NCBI GenBank assembly: GCA_041399065.1
Contig: JAWKTN010000005.1
Span: 744,001-808,000, forward strand
Direction of reading: 5' to 3'
Source: JAGQPD01 sp020426865
GTDB lineage: Bacteria > Planctomycetota > Planctomycetia > Pirellulales > Pirellulaceae
Length of the DNA: 64,000 bases
Positions 8,211 to 18,600 of the stretch are shown piece after piece. Numbering within the stretch: the stretch's first letter is position 1; the number at the start of each line of letters is the position of its first letter. The notes below the pieces were generated by a model that was given only the letters and a program-made list of their open reading frames with translations, had not been told where the DNA came from and searched no databases. The position numbers and the translations under genes were made by a program.

Positions 8211-9026
8211 CTACGTATTGATCCATTGTCGAATGTGCCAGCGCGCCACAGCCAGTCGCCTTCGACATTCCGAGTCCGTTATGCCTAGCAACTGGCATAT
8301 GTCGCGGCGGCTCAACTCTCCGCGAAGTCGTAAATCGACGATTTCGCGACAATCTGGGGTCAATTGATCAAGGGCAGTGGGCAAGCGGTAAAGCATTGGC
8401 AGCAGCGTTCGTTGCCAACGCAAAATCGTGGATCGGTTGCGCCCGAGGACTTCTCCAATCTCTGAATTATTCAGTTTTGACGCATGCAGCAGAATCATCT
8501 GGCAATGAATGGGGTTTTCAAACGGTCGCAACGTTCCCATAATCCGATCCAGTTCCTGGACATACCGGATACGTTCCTGGAGCATTTTGTCGTGGAAATG
8601 GTATTCGGCACAGTTCTGTATCGCGTGCACTTCGCGATTGCGGCAGGCTCTACGGCGGCGGAGTCGGTCAATGATCCGGTGGCGCAAGACCATTGCCATT
8701 CGGTCGTCGAATGCGATGATTTCCGGATGACGCGCTAAATAGGGCAGAAACCCGTCAAGGGCCTCCTGAACGATTTCGGCATCGAACATTGAAAAACGCG
8801 CGAACATGGAACTCATGATGCTTTCAAAATGTGGTACAATTCTCACCAATTTGGAACAGCACTCGACAAATGCCTGCAGATCCGTTTCTGCGTTCTCCGA
8901 CGTCCGCTCCAATGGTTGCGGTTCCTCTTCCGGTGCAAGCAAATGGACGTCGGTTTCCACGGGATAGAACGTAAGGTTAGCAAGCACGGTGCGGAATTGC
9001 TGAACGAATCGTCGTCGTGTTGACAT
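8211..9026 (-). CDS. Sigma-factor-like regulator with two HTH segments
   Basis: 271 residues; ATG with AGGAGA upstream. The middle (RMAMVLRHRIIDRLRRRRACR) resembles sigma region 2, and two later segments look like region-4 helix-turn-helices: NSEIGEVLGRNRSTILRW at about residues 185-203 and LSRRDICQLLGITDSECRRR at about 236-255. The double HTH is not usual for ECF sigma factors. It may be a divergent sigma factor or a transfer-gene regulator. The start region shares a 15-bp identity with the gene starting at 45103. Confidence 0.65.
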   Translation of the reverse strand: MSTRRRFVQQFRTVLANLTFYPVETDVHLLAPEEEPQPLERTSENAETDLQAFVECCSKLVRIVPHFESIMSSMFARFSMFDAEIVQEALDGFLPYLARHPEIIAFDDRMAMVLRHRIIDRLRRRRACRNREVHAIQNCAEYHFHDKMLQERIRYVQELDRIMGTLRPFENPIHCQMILLHASKLNNSEIGEVLGRNRSTILRWQRTLLPMLYRLPTALDQLTPDCREIVDLRLRGELSRRDICQLLGITDSECRRRLAVARWHIRQWINT

Positions 9027-9752
9027 ACATGAGTCTCCTGGAAGAGTAGGACCTGACTATGGCGTCCGTGCACGCCCGTGGTAGTCGCCGGGCATGGAAA
9101 CGGCGGGGCACGCATTGTTTCACTGGGAATCGCGCTCCGTCACAGACATGTCGTAAAAGCGCTCACTTCGCCTGGTTAGAGAGCGGCAGAATGCGGGAGA
9201 TGTGGCGGTGCGACGGGGTAGCATGCCGAAGTGGTGAGCGGCGTTGGCGACGGCCTGAGAACCGTGTCGTTACAGAAGCGCAGAAGCCCTTATCTAATTG
9301 AATGAATATGCCATAATGGACGATGATAGGTTAAGACGCGATTGTCCGTCGCGGCGATTTGTTCGACGAAGGCGTGATCAACGTCGATCAAGAGATTTGC
9401 GAGCGCGTACCAGCCATCTCGGCGACGCAGAGGGTCTATGGAACACATTAATATGCAGTGATGTCGGTGATCGTCGTTTTGTCCAGATTTGGCTTTGCCT
9501 GACGCAATTCCCTTCTGAAGGCCTGCCGCATCGGCGGTCAAGTGCAGCGGGTAGTCGCCAATAGAGAGCGTTACGAGTGTTGTTGTGCTGGAAGAACCAC
9601 GTTGGACGTCGATCGTGTGATTGTTATCACGTTCTAAGTATCCGATTTGGGCGGATGTTGTTGCCAGGAGAGCGGAGCTGTTAGGCAGGCTTAAGAGTCG
9701 TTTTGCCGCTTGCCCACCATTCAGTTACCTGCAAAGCGGTCCACGTAGCGAA
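9027..9752. other. Intergenic region without a recognised gene
   Basis: About 725 bases between two minus-strand regulator genes. Only short, competing frames occur. No hairpin terminator or repeat stands out. Confidence 0.45.
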
Positions 9753-10307
9753 TCAGTCCAGGTTGATCAGCTGCAGGAATTCGTGAATGGCCGCATCGAC
9801 CTCGCGGTAGATGAGTGAGCACGAAACGCCAAGAATCCGGGCAACTTGGCGGTAGCTTTGACATTTTGCGTATAGTGCCAGCGCGACGTGCGGACGGTAG
9901 TTCGGATCGTAGAGACACTGGATTCGGCGGAGTGCGCGGCGTACCTCCGGGTCGCGAACAACGTTGCGGTCCGATGTTGCGGTGAGTTGTGCCATCACCG
10001 GCGACAGTGAGACAGCTCGTCGGCAGCGTAGCTTGCGGCGGGCACGGGCGTATACTCGATTCAGGGGCGGGCGAGTGAATGTCGGAACCGTATCCGTCTC
10101 ATCGCAAGTCTCCATCGTCGCGATCAGAGTTTTGAGCTCGTACGTTGTCCAGCTAGGAGTCGCATAAACGTTTTCATCGATCCACGTTTCGTAGATGTCA
10201 TGATGGACTCGGTGAGACGGTTTCTCTCGGGCCGCCTGCAACGATCTGATGGCGTTCCAGGTAGGGGACGGCGAGAGATTTGAATCTAAATGAAGCTGAA
10301 GGTCCAT
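9753..10307 (-). CDS. HTH protein related to sigma-like regulators
   Basis: 184 residues from the ATG at 10307, which has AGAGGTG upstream. The last 60 residues hold a helix-turn-helix (SYRQVARILGVSCSLIYREV) of the region-4 type; the N-terminal two thirds is not recognised. It lies in a run of minus-strand regulator-like genes (8211-11461) beside the first relaxase, so control of transfer genes is plausible. Confidence 0.6.
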   Translation of the reverse strand: MDLQLHLDSNLSPSPTWNAIRSLQAAREKPSHRVHHDIYETWIDENVYATPSWTTYELKTLIATMETCDETDTVPTFTRPPLNRVYARARRKLRCRRAVSLSPVMAQLTATSDRNVVRDPEVRRALRRIQCLYDPNYRPHVALALYAKCQSYRQVARILGVSCSLIYREVDAAIHEFLQLINLD

Positions 10308-10408
10308 GTGAGCACCTCTGCCGACGCAAAAGAATGGGTCTTTGGCGTGGTTGCTGAATGGAAATGGAAATCGGAAGGGCAATCGATAGAGGGCACATAC
10401 GGCTGTCT

Positions 10409-11461
10409 CTATGCCGTTGGCTTCCCTCGCAGGCACTTTAGTAGCGGACGTGAAATATCAATCGCCCTGGCGATGACAGACGCGTTGGGATTCGTCGGCG
10501 AGAACTCCATCAATTCATACGGCGTCTGCGACATATTCACGCCCAGCGCCCGAAATCCGTTGTCGATCTGTCGTTTGCGATTCGTCTCTGTACCGGCAAA
10601 GGAGAGGACGTGAATGTGCTTTGTGTCACGGTCCGTAGTGGCCATTGCCGCCTGGGCAAAGACGCAGCCGGCGATCGGTGTCGTCATGTGTCGGGGATTC
10701 TGCCTCAATGTGAAGCTGCGATCGGCAAGCGCAACGAGAAAGAAATACCGACTGTGAAGTCGAATGTCGCTACCGTCGATGTGGATGTCGCGGATCTCAC
10801 CACGTCGTAAGGCATCATACGTCGATTTTTGCACGGGAAGGAGGACGGAGGCGCCACAATGCGTGTTGTTCGTGGAATAGGCTGACAAAATTGCGTTGGG
10901 GTTGGCCTTCCACCAACTTGTGACGTTGGCCCGAAACGAATTGTTGTCGATCAGCATGCGCCCAGCGGCAATGGAAAGCAGTTTTTCAATAGCTTCTGAG
11001 TCATGAAGGCTGATCGGGAGCGCTACAGTAACAGATCTGTCGGTGTCCGCTCCTACGGCAAGAAGAATATCGTCGATTGCTTGGTTCAGCGACTGCTGAT
11101 CACGGATAAACGACCGTACGTGCGGTCGAAAGCCCCCCGTGGCGATATCGGCAAGATGCAGGAGATGGTGCAGGCCCTTGCGAAACACATCAAGCTCGCT
11201 TAAGTGCTGGGGTACTTCGGACGTGAACTCAACAATGCGTTCCTTGGTTACCTTGAGGTGTTCGGCGATACCGTGCAGCATGCCGTCTGACATGGGACCG
11301 CGTCGATCACTCATCGCATCGGAGAACTCCTGCGGGTAGAACGCCCAGTTGCCTTGCTGAGCCAGTCGCTTCAGTGCGTCCCGTTTCGGCAGTGGGCGGT
11401 CGCACTCCTGGCAGAGCTGGTGGATCGTGCGCTTCAACTTGAAATACAGGCGATCATGCAT
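10409..11461 (-). CDS. Hypothetical protein with acetyltransferase-like C-terminal half
   Basis: 350 residues from the ATG at 11461 (GGAG nine bases upstream); a longer frame to 11707 lacks support. The N-terminal part has a Cys pair (CQEC) and an HTH-like helix pair near SDGMLHGIAEHLKVTKERI. The C-terminal half (LSAYSTNNTHCGASVLLPV, then YDALRRGEI, then a strand-rich end) has the rhythm of a GNAT-like fold, but I see no certain acetyl-CoA signature. Function unknown. It lies between the regulators and the first relaxase unit. Confidence 0.55.
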   Translation of the reverse strand: MHDRLYFKLKRTIHQLCQECDRPLPKRDALKRLAQQGNWAFYPQEFSDAMSDRRGPMSDGMLHGIAEHLKVTKERIVEFTSEVPQHLSELDVFRKGLHHLLHLADIATGGFRPHVRSFIRDQQSLNQAIDDILLAVGADTDRSVTVALPISLHDSEAIEKLLSIAAGRMLIDNNSFRANVTSWWKANPNAILSAYSTNNTHCGASVLLPVQKSTYDALRRGEIRDIHIDGSDIRLHSRYFFLVALADRSFTLRQNPRHMTTPIAGCVFAQAAMATTDRDTKHIHVLSFAGTETNRKRQIDNGFRALGVNMSQTPYELMEFSPTNPNASVIARAIDISRPLLKCLRGKPTA

Positions 11462-11624
11462 GGCAGTTGCTCCATTCCGTCGAGAGGCCATAACCAGTCC
11501 GTGTGTATGATACGCACGTGCATGACAAATGTTTGGCGCACAAGAGATTTTTTCTTGTACTATGTCTGTCGGAAAGTACGCTCGCTTATGCCGGAGCGTC
11601 GCGATAGCAGTGCTGTCACAATCT

Positions 11625-11981
11625 TCACGTGTCGAAAGAAGTGATTTCCATCTGAGCAACACAATGGCGATAATCCGACGACTCGTTGCGAAGCGGGTCG
11701 ACCTCAACTATTTCGAAAATTGTATGGGTTAAGAGGTCCGCAAAGATTCTTTCGATAGCGTGGCCGCGCAAGATCACAACGTCATCGCCCATCTGAAGTC
11801 GCAGTTGACTGTCGCCGTCGAAATCCATTCGCGTTAAGAGATGGTAATCGAACGCTGTTCGTACTCCAGACTTCTTGACCAGGGACAGCATCGGCGCTGG
11901 GCCACGTGACTTGGTTTGGGAATTGCCTTCATTCGGGCTGGGAGCGCTATCGAGCGAGACCTTGGGTAGATGTATCGCCAT
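11625..11981 (-). CDS. MobF-relaxase-associated small protein (copy 1)
   Basis: 118 residues; the ATG lies 35 bases inside the end of the relaxase gene, so it is translated from the same message. After a polar N-terminus the core reads VVILRGHAIERIFADLL, then TIFEIVEVD. The gene after the second relaxase (56872-57240) has a similar core, VKVEGRNLRQLFQYICLHRA then EIVEID. The shared pattern is V-x-[LE]-x-G-x-x-[IL]-x-x-[IL]-F with a following E-I-V-E-[VI]-D. Function unknown; a relaxase partner is inferred from the repeated linkage. Confidence 0.65.
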   Translation of the reverse strand: MAIHLPKVSLDSAPSPNEGNSQTKSRGPAPMLSLVKKSGVRTAFDYHLLTRMDFDGDSQLRLQMGDDVVILRGHAIERIFADLLTHTIFEIVEVDPLRNESSDYRHCVAQMEITSFDT

Positions 11982-14634
11982 GATCTAATTCCTTTGGTTT
12001 GATAGCTGAGCGAACTGACCCAAGTTTATGCCTTGAAACCCGCACAAAATGCTGCAACCGGTGTTTCAGCCGCGAGCGCCTTGAAGGTCGACCGACCGTT
12101 TCGCTGGCAGTGAGCTTCTCGTCAGGCCGCGTTACTGCCTTTCGCAGCCCGGCCGGGTCGTCGGTAAAAACCAGGGCCTGGCCGCTCAGCTTCCCCCGAC
12201 TAAGTGAGACATAAAAACTCGTAGCATTAACAGCGGGGAAGCTAACACTGCCCATCGCGACCAAAACCGAGTCAGTTGTCCGACTCTGTGCGGCAAAGGA
12301 TGTTACGACATAGTCCTGGCTAAGATGCTGAAATTCTTTGGAGACTTCCCAGCCGTTTTTTAGGATGATGTTACCGTCTCTCGTGAATGACTTGACGGTG
12401 TAGCTGCTGCCGGTTTCCAGGCGATGTCCACATAACGTACGGCCTCCCGACGTCACTCGCAGCCTCTCATTCACGGCAACAGGGAAGGTTTCGGTTCGGT
12501 AGAGGCGGTACGCCGTTGCAAATTGTCGTAACACGTCTTGTGTGTCGTGTTCCACGAGGAATCGCTGTCCCGCCCGAAACGGTCCCTTATTGCGCACGAA
12601 CTGTGCTGTCATCCCAGTATAGTCCTGATTGGGATCCATTCGGTCGGCCTCAGTCGTCTGCAGGTCAACAAGCCTCGAAAACAACCGGTCGTCGTCTGCG
12701 ATCAGGTTGGCTTCCTTCAATTGCGCGCGGATGTGTTGGGCGACGACTGCTCCTTCGGCGTGTGTGGGGGAGACAACGGTTATGGTCCGGCCGCGCTGAA
12801 GATGTTCGACGAAGGTGCGGGCAAGCGCCTCATAACCGTCCGTGCGTATCGCTCCCTGCTTGTCCAGTCGGTCAAAGGCCTCCTCGGCCTTGCCCTCGGC
12901 GAGCAATTCAACCGTCTTCTTGTATTCGCCGGTCTGGCGGAGGATGTCATGGACGTTGACGGGCCTCACACCCCCAAAATCCTCAAGCACCTTGAGTATG
13001 TGGCCGCGCCCCACGGATTTGTGTTGCCGCGCGTCCCCAATATACGCCACGCGGAAATCATGTCGTTCTGCCAACCTGGACAAAGCAAGCAGGTCCTTTA
13101 TTCCGGCCAAGGAAGCTTCATCAACAAGGACTTGCTGGCCAGCAGCACGCAGTTGCATCTGCCGGTCAACAATAAAACGCTGCAGTGTCTCGGCTGTTGC
13201 AACGCCGTCCGAGCGCAAGGTTCCCCGTGCGGCTGAAGACGTCGGCGCGAGTACAGTGACCCTCTTCCCCGCTTGTTCCATGGCATCTTTGGTGGCAACC
13301 AACATCGTTGTCTTTCCCACACCAGCCCGTCCGGACACTAACGCGAACCGGTCCCGTGTGCTAAGCAAGTGCCGAACGGCTGCCTTCTGCCCGGCATTCA
13401 AATCGGAAAGATCAGTCTCCGAAATAGTACCGATCGGACGCATGACACCCATTCCCCGCTTTGCGACAGCAATGAGTTCTTTCTCCTCGTCCATGGCCTG
13501 ACGAGTCGTAACCATTGGCGTACCGTCGTAAACGGCCTTTAGCAAATCGGTGCGTTGAAGTTGCTGGCGGGCCGAATCAAGCCGAACCGCCCCGAGCCCC
13601 CTCCTCAGAGTCTCCGCGATGAGTTGACGCTCGGAGACGACGCTATGACGTTCCAGCAGATGATCCAGGGCCAGCTGAAACGCCGCGGCACTCCGGTCCT
13701 GGAAGTTTCCCAGTTGTTTCCTGGCGTCTTCATGCGTGAAATGGACGGCCTGGATGTCGGCGTGGCTAATCTCGGAATGCCAATGGTCCTTCAGTTGCTG
13801 CCAGTCTAAGTGTTTGACCTTATTGCGTCTTGAGGTCGCACCGAGTTTTGCCTTGGCATCTGCTGAAAGCTGCGCAACCCCTTGTTCATTCGCGAGCATT
13901 CTCGCCAGCTGCTCGACTTCTTCGGTGCGTTTTGAGAATGCCTTGATCACACGGTCGGGTATGCCGCGAATCTCAAAATCATTATCATTAACGTCGATCT
14001 CGTAGCCAAGCTGCTGAATTCTCTCGGCAAGCTTCGCCCGAAACGCCGCCTGGAAGTAGGGTGCCGATGCCTTGATTCCGCCAGCCTGCAGAGCCTTCCA
14101 GATCCCCTCCTCGCTGTCGAATGCCATGTTCTGCACGACGACATGGGCGTGCAACTGAGGCTGAGGTACATTGTCCTGGCCGGTTGGACGGGAAAGGCTA
14201 TGGTAGAAATCCGAATAGACAAGGTTGCCCACAAGTCTGTCCGAATTCGCTCCGTCCTTACGAAGCCGCACCGCGGCATCCTGCTCGATCAGCTGCATTG
14301 TATCCTGGACACTTTGTTGGAATGCCTTGAGAATGCGTTCATCGCCAGCCAACGCGTACAGGATGCTGACCGACTTGCTTACGGAAAACGTAATGTCATA
14401 GCCCACCCGTCGGTTGTCGCGGTGGGCAGCGGTGATTTGCTTACCCGTTAGAGGGTGTCTATTTCGGCAGAGTGCCGAGAAATGGTCGAAAACTAGCTCG
14501 CCATGCAGCCCCAGCCGTTCTGCCCCCTGTCCATGCCATCGGGCTGGCACGGCTTCCTCATCAAGGTAGTAGTCCGCCGCCGAATAGTACCGTTCGGCAT
14601 TGTCGGGACTGGAAATGACGGTGATTCGAAGCAT
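11947..14634 (-). CDS. MobF conjugative relaxase-helicase (copy 1, TrwC/TraI-like)
   Basis: 895 residues. The start is taken at the ATG at 14634 because MobF proteins begin with the MLRI-type strand. The relaxase domain (about 1-300) has the N-terminal catalytic tyrosines (Y16/Y17 in ERYYSAAD, Y22/Y23) and the metal-binding histidines (H145 and the LHAH pair H162/H164). The helicase part has a Q-motif (NAGQ, about 416), Walker A GRAGVGKTT at 435-443 and Walker B VLVDEAS. Such enzymes nick oriT, stay bound to the 5' end and unwind the transferred strand. The small partner gene overlaps its 3' end. Confidence 0.92.
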   Translation of the reverse strand: MLRITVISSPDNAERYYSAADYYLDEEAVPARWHGQGAERLGLHGELVFDHFSALCRNRHPLTGKQITAAHRDNRRVGYDITFSVSKSVSILYALAGDERILKAFQQSVQDTMQLIEQDAAVRLRKDGANSDRLVGNLVYSDFYHSLSRPTGQDNVPQPQLHAHVVVQNMAFDSEEGIWKALQAGGIKASAPYFQAAFRAKLAERIQQLGYEIDVNDNDFEIRGIPDRVIKAFSKRTEEVEQLARMLANEQGVAQLSADAKAKLGATSRRNKVKHLDWQQLKDHWHSEISHADIQAVHFTHEDARKQLGNFQDRSAAAFQLALDHLLERHSVVSERQLIAETLRRGLGAVRLDSARQQLQRTDLLKAVYDGTPMVTTRQAMDEEKELIAVAKRGMGVMRPIGTISETDLSDLNAGQKAAVRHLLSTRDRFALVSGRAGVGKTTMLVATKDAMEQAGKRVTVLAPTSSAARGTLRSDGVATAETLQRFIVDRQMQLRAAGQQVLVDEASLAGIKDLLALSRLAERHDFRVAYIGDARQHKSVGRGHILKVLEDFGGVRPVNVHDILRQTGEYKKTVELLAEGKAEEAFDRLDKQGAIRTDGYEALARTFVEHLQRGRTITVVSPTHAEGAVVAQHIRAQLKEANLIADDDRLFSRLVDLQTTEADRMDPNQDYTGMTAQFVRNKGPFRAGQRFLVEHDTQDVLRQFATAYRLYRTETFPVAVNERLRVTSGGRTLCGHRLETGSSYTVKSFTRDGNIILKNGWEVSKEFQHLSQDYVVTSFAAQSRTTDSVLVAMGSVSFPAVNATSFYVSLSRGKLSGQALVFTDDPAGLRKAVTRPDEKLTASETVGRPSRRSRLKHRLQHFVRVSRHKLGSVRSAIKPKELDHGDTSTQGLAR

Positions 14635-15131
14635 GGCAAGGGATCTCGACAAGAGCTACGTCTAGTGTATTATGCGTTTGTTGCGGAGGTACGGCACGAC
14701 GAAATCAAGCCTTCTTGCCGGCAATCCAGCTTTGACCTCAATCGTCCGCATCACGCGTGCTTCAAGACGACGGTAAGGCTTTGGATGCAAACCACATTCC
14801 GTTTACGGTGGGCCGTTTGTAGTCGAAAAATGCACGTTCGCCGCTTAGAGGCTGATAAACACCCAGGCCACGTATCCGAAAAGACCGGCACTAGAAAAAA
14901 GTTGTTTGTCAGCATCTTAGCTTTCAAAGCTGTCATAAGTTTCAAGCAGATTCGAGATCCACACAAATTTCCTGCAGGGATCAACCGAGACAAGCCTCTC
15001 TTACTTCGGCGAAGAAAAAAATGACGAAATACACACAAAAAGCTTGCGAATTGCTAAGCTAGCGGATAAGGGAATGCCGAGGTCTACCCTTGGATGCTTT
15101 CTACCGGTGCCAGGAATTAGGAACAACAGCA
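14635..15131. other. Region upstream of relaxase 1; possible oriT, not located
   Basis: About 500 bases between the divergent relaxase and the gene at 15132. MobF origins of transfer usually lie next to the relaxase gene, so an oriT could be here, but I could not identify a convincing inverted repeat plus nick site. Short palindromes such as AGCTTTCAAAGCT (near 14930) are weak. Confidence 0.3.
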
Positions 15132-15626
15132 ATGAGTACGAGTCTGATGATGATGCGAAAGAATGAGACGGAAACTGCGTGGACGAGAAATCGTTCGGTA
15201 GTTGAAAAGAGCGCGTTAGTTCTCAATTGGTGTGTCAGACGGGGTCTGAGTGTTGATCGGATTAAGGGTGAAGGCGTGCAAGTGCACATATATGCCAAGC
15301 TTCCGCCATCGGAAAACTGCCCAGTATCGGTATCCGTACCTATAACGGTGCGAGCATTCTATGATTGTCGGCCCGACATTGTTCAAATTGGCTCGGCCGA
15401 TCACCAGTTTTCAATCGAATCCCTTGATGATTTGGAGAAAGCACTTAAGAAGGGAACGGCTGCATTCGCTAAATTGACTCAAGCTAAACTGAGCTCACTG
15501 TGCCAAGGAGAAGGAAACGACGACGAACAAAGAGAATTCCAAAGTTGGAAAAAGACGGCAACAGGCCGGTTGGCTCTTTCTCGACAGCTTGATTCCGTTC
15601 GTCAAAGCAACCGCTCGAGATCGTGA
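15132..15626 (+). CDS. Hypothetical protein
   Basis: 164 residues from the ATG at 15132 (AGGAA upstream; a TTG at 15090 is the alternative). Mixed alpha/beta-looking protein with a polar, Q/S-rich tail. No family recognised. Its stop lies only 4 bases from the convergent stop of the 1177-residue ATPase gene, so the two transcripts would run into each other. Confidence 0.5.
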   Translation: MSTSLMMMRKNETETAWTRNRSVVEKSALVLNWCVRRGLSVDRIKGEGVQVHIYAKLPPSENCPVSVSVPITVRAFYDCRPDIVQIGSADHQFSIESLDDLEKALKKGTAAFAKLTQAKLSSLCQGEGNDDEQREFQSWKKTATGRLALSRQLDSVRQSNRSRS

Positions 15627-15629
15627 CCG

Positions 15630-18600
15630 TCAGATTCGTAATGCCGCGCGCAAAATCTCGACACGTTCGTCAAACGGACGCAGAAACTTCCTCTCGACCG
15701 ATAGGTCCGAAAGGCTCTCCTGATCGCTCTGCTCGTATCGAATATTGCGGGCAACTTCCGTGAGGGCGTCCAAGCCCTTTAATTCGTTGGGTATCCATTC
15801 CGCTGATTCTTCTATCATTCGCGCGACCCATCGACGAAAATAGAATGAATCGCGATCGTAGCGAAGTATTCGTGACCGCCAAAGCCAATTGAACCCAGGT
15901 GTCCAATCTGCACCAATTGAAACGATTTCTGATAACCGCAATCGCCGACTTCCACCAATTGCGGGGTCGAGAATGTTTATCGCCGTGACCAATTCTCCCA
16001 TTTGGTCGTCCCGAACAATATCGCGTACCGGCAAACCGATGCCGTCTTGCAACCGCAACAGGTTCAATCGTCGACTCGACAAGATGTCTAAAGCTCGATG
16101 AGCCAATAGAGGACTTCGGCTTCCAGCAGCAGCTGCTAGCGACCAGTCGCCGCGCGTGCTAAAGAATCCAGGCAACCGCAAAAGCACAAGACGTCTTTCA
16201 TTACCGCGCTCTCGGAAAATGGCACTCGCTGTATGGTACCATTCGCGAGAGGCCGCAGCCCTCGGCGAAACGTGATCGCGACATACTCGCCTGTTCTTGG
16301 CGGTCAAATGTGGACACGCCGCAATCAGTTGTGCCAGAGCAATGAAGAGAGTAAGCGAACACATCGTGCACATTTCCTTAATAGTACGTTTCTCGCCAAA
16401 GGGATCTTCCCCAGTAGCGTTACGCACCATTTCCATCCTCAGGGAAGCCCATATTTCGAGAACGAGGCAACTTAACGTCTCAGGAGTAGACAAATCAACA
16501 TCGAATGTGGCAGTTTTGTGGTACTCGGCAATCACTTGACACGCCGTAAAAAACTCTCCCCACGTGACGACTGGCAGAGGAGGCCTCTTGCTCGTCATGC
16601 TTAGACGATCAAATACGTCTGACACCGTCCGACCGTCGTTCAATAGCACTCTCCGGCGCAAGCTTGGAGTATTCCAATAGTCATATTCCGCAACAATCAT
16701 CCCAAAATCCCACAAATATGGGATTCTGTCGACTCGCATTGCCTCTCCATTTGCCCGAACAGTGTCTGCACGAAACATATCCCGCCGGGTTACGTATGGT
16801 AGCTTAGCGGTTCGCCTAGTCAATTCGTGGACATGTTTTGTTCGCTTCGTCGTGATGACTTCATTGAACGGGCGAGGATGAAAGAGCGAATACACGTCCT
16901 CGTCACTACGAGGAATCCAGCCGTCCTCCTTCGAGGAATTGCGCTCAGCCACAATCGCGTTGAAGTATGAATCGAGCGAAAGCAAAGAACGCTTGCCATC
17001 TGACCAAAACTCATCGATCTGAAAGACAATTGAATGGTCCAGCCGCGAATTGTCGAGGTTATCGGCGAAAGTGAAAAAACCTTCGTAGGCTTCGGCGTCA
17101 TCGAAGGATACGACTTCCGTGCTTTCTCGACAAGGAATAAACACCTGTGAAAAAGCGTCGGCAACTACCTTTGCAAATTGCACCATTGTATTGTCATTCG
17201 GCGTATGATTTCCGCCATACAATCTTACGGCAAGCGGTATACGTTTCGGATTACCAAGTCCAACGCTTTCGTACAGCGCAAAGTGTGGATTAACAGACAA
17301 AGACTCAGTGTCGTCAAAGCCGCTCGGATCCCGAGGGCAAAGTTCAAAAACGTGCGAAGGTCCACCGTGTGTTATGGCTGTCTTAAAGCCAATGGCAACA
17401 CGTCGCTCGCCGAAGAATGGGACACTCCACGTTACGATTTGATTCACGTCTAGTCGTTCGAGGTCATTGCATTCATAACGTGAACGTCGTTCCAAGAGTG
17501 CTCCAGATTGCGATGAAACAATAAGCGAAGTAACCCCTTCTCTTTGTAGAGCAGAAGCGACAGTTTCCAATGCAAGTGGCTCATCTCTAATAAGCGGATG
17601 TGACGCGATTATTGACTGCCAATCCTCAATTACAATTCGGATGCGATGCGCGACCTTTCGTAGGTCGTCATGGGAAATAGTGTGACGCAACTCATCGATA
17701 TCCATCTTGCCGTGTAGGATCGCATGAGCTTTAAACAAGTGTCGGTCGACGATTTGCATCAAGTAGGCACTTGAAAGGTGCCTAACATTAATCCGACGAC
17801 ATAGAAGGCGACTTGAAAGCTGAGATATATTCGTCGCGTCCGGTGCTGCGAGGTGAAGCAGTATCTTGTCACGTAACATTTCCTTTTCGATTGAACCAGT
17901 TGTAATCAGGACGGCGACGCCTTGCTCTTGGAGAGGTAGTGTCTTTCCCTTGTTGTCAACAAAGGTCTGGGCCAGAAATCGCCTAGCGAGACGACTCTTG
18001 AACGTTCCAGGTTCCCCGAAGAGAACTGTAAAGGAACCAGGCAATGAATATTGGTGGCTTTCCCGGTTCTGGCGCGACTCAACTGACTTTTCGATCTCCA
18101 CGCGCTTGTCCAAGCGTTCCAGACCGAAGGTTGGCGCACCTATCAAGTCGAAACCTAGCTGCGGTGTACTCCTTACCTGCCTACTACGAAGGTGAAGTGA
18201 CTCGCTGATGTGAATATGGGCTAATGTCGTTGTATTCGCTATTCGGTCAATATCGAATTCAACTTCCTCGACCCACGATATGAAAGGATCATCAATGTTC
18301 GATTCCCGACCAGTGAACGTCCCAAGGCCGGAACGAATTGAGAATTCGTGTTTGCCTCGCGCGTGCGCAACGCCACGACATTTCTCGATCTCAATATATC
18401 GCTGTACATACGATGTGTCATCATTGTATCGAAGTCGAATCACCAAATCAGCCACGTATTGTTCCGGGAGTCGAGACGTACCGTCAGGCTCTTCCACGAC
18501 GAAAACAAGTTGAACACCTACCTGTGTTGCCAATCTGGTAAGTTGAGCGATCCGCGATCGTCTCGTGCGACCTTCGCCGAACTGATCCGTCTCGCCTACG

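Noticed and set aside
12538..13501. Two plus-strand frames of about 220-230 residues opposite relaxase 1
   Set aside because: They lie wholly opposite well-supported helicase motifs and have no own signals.
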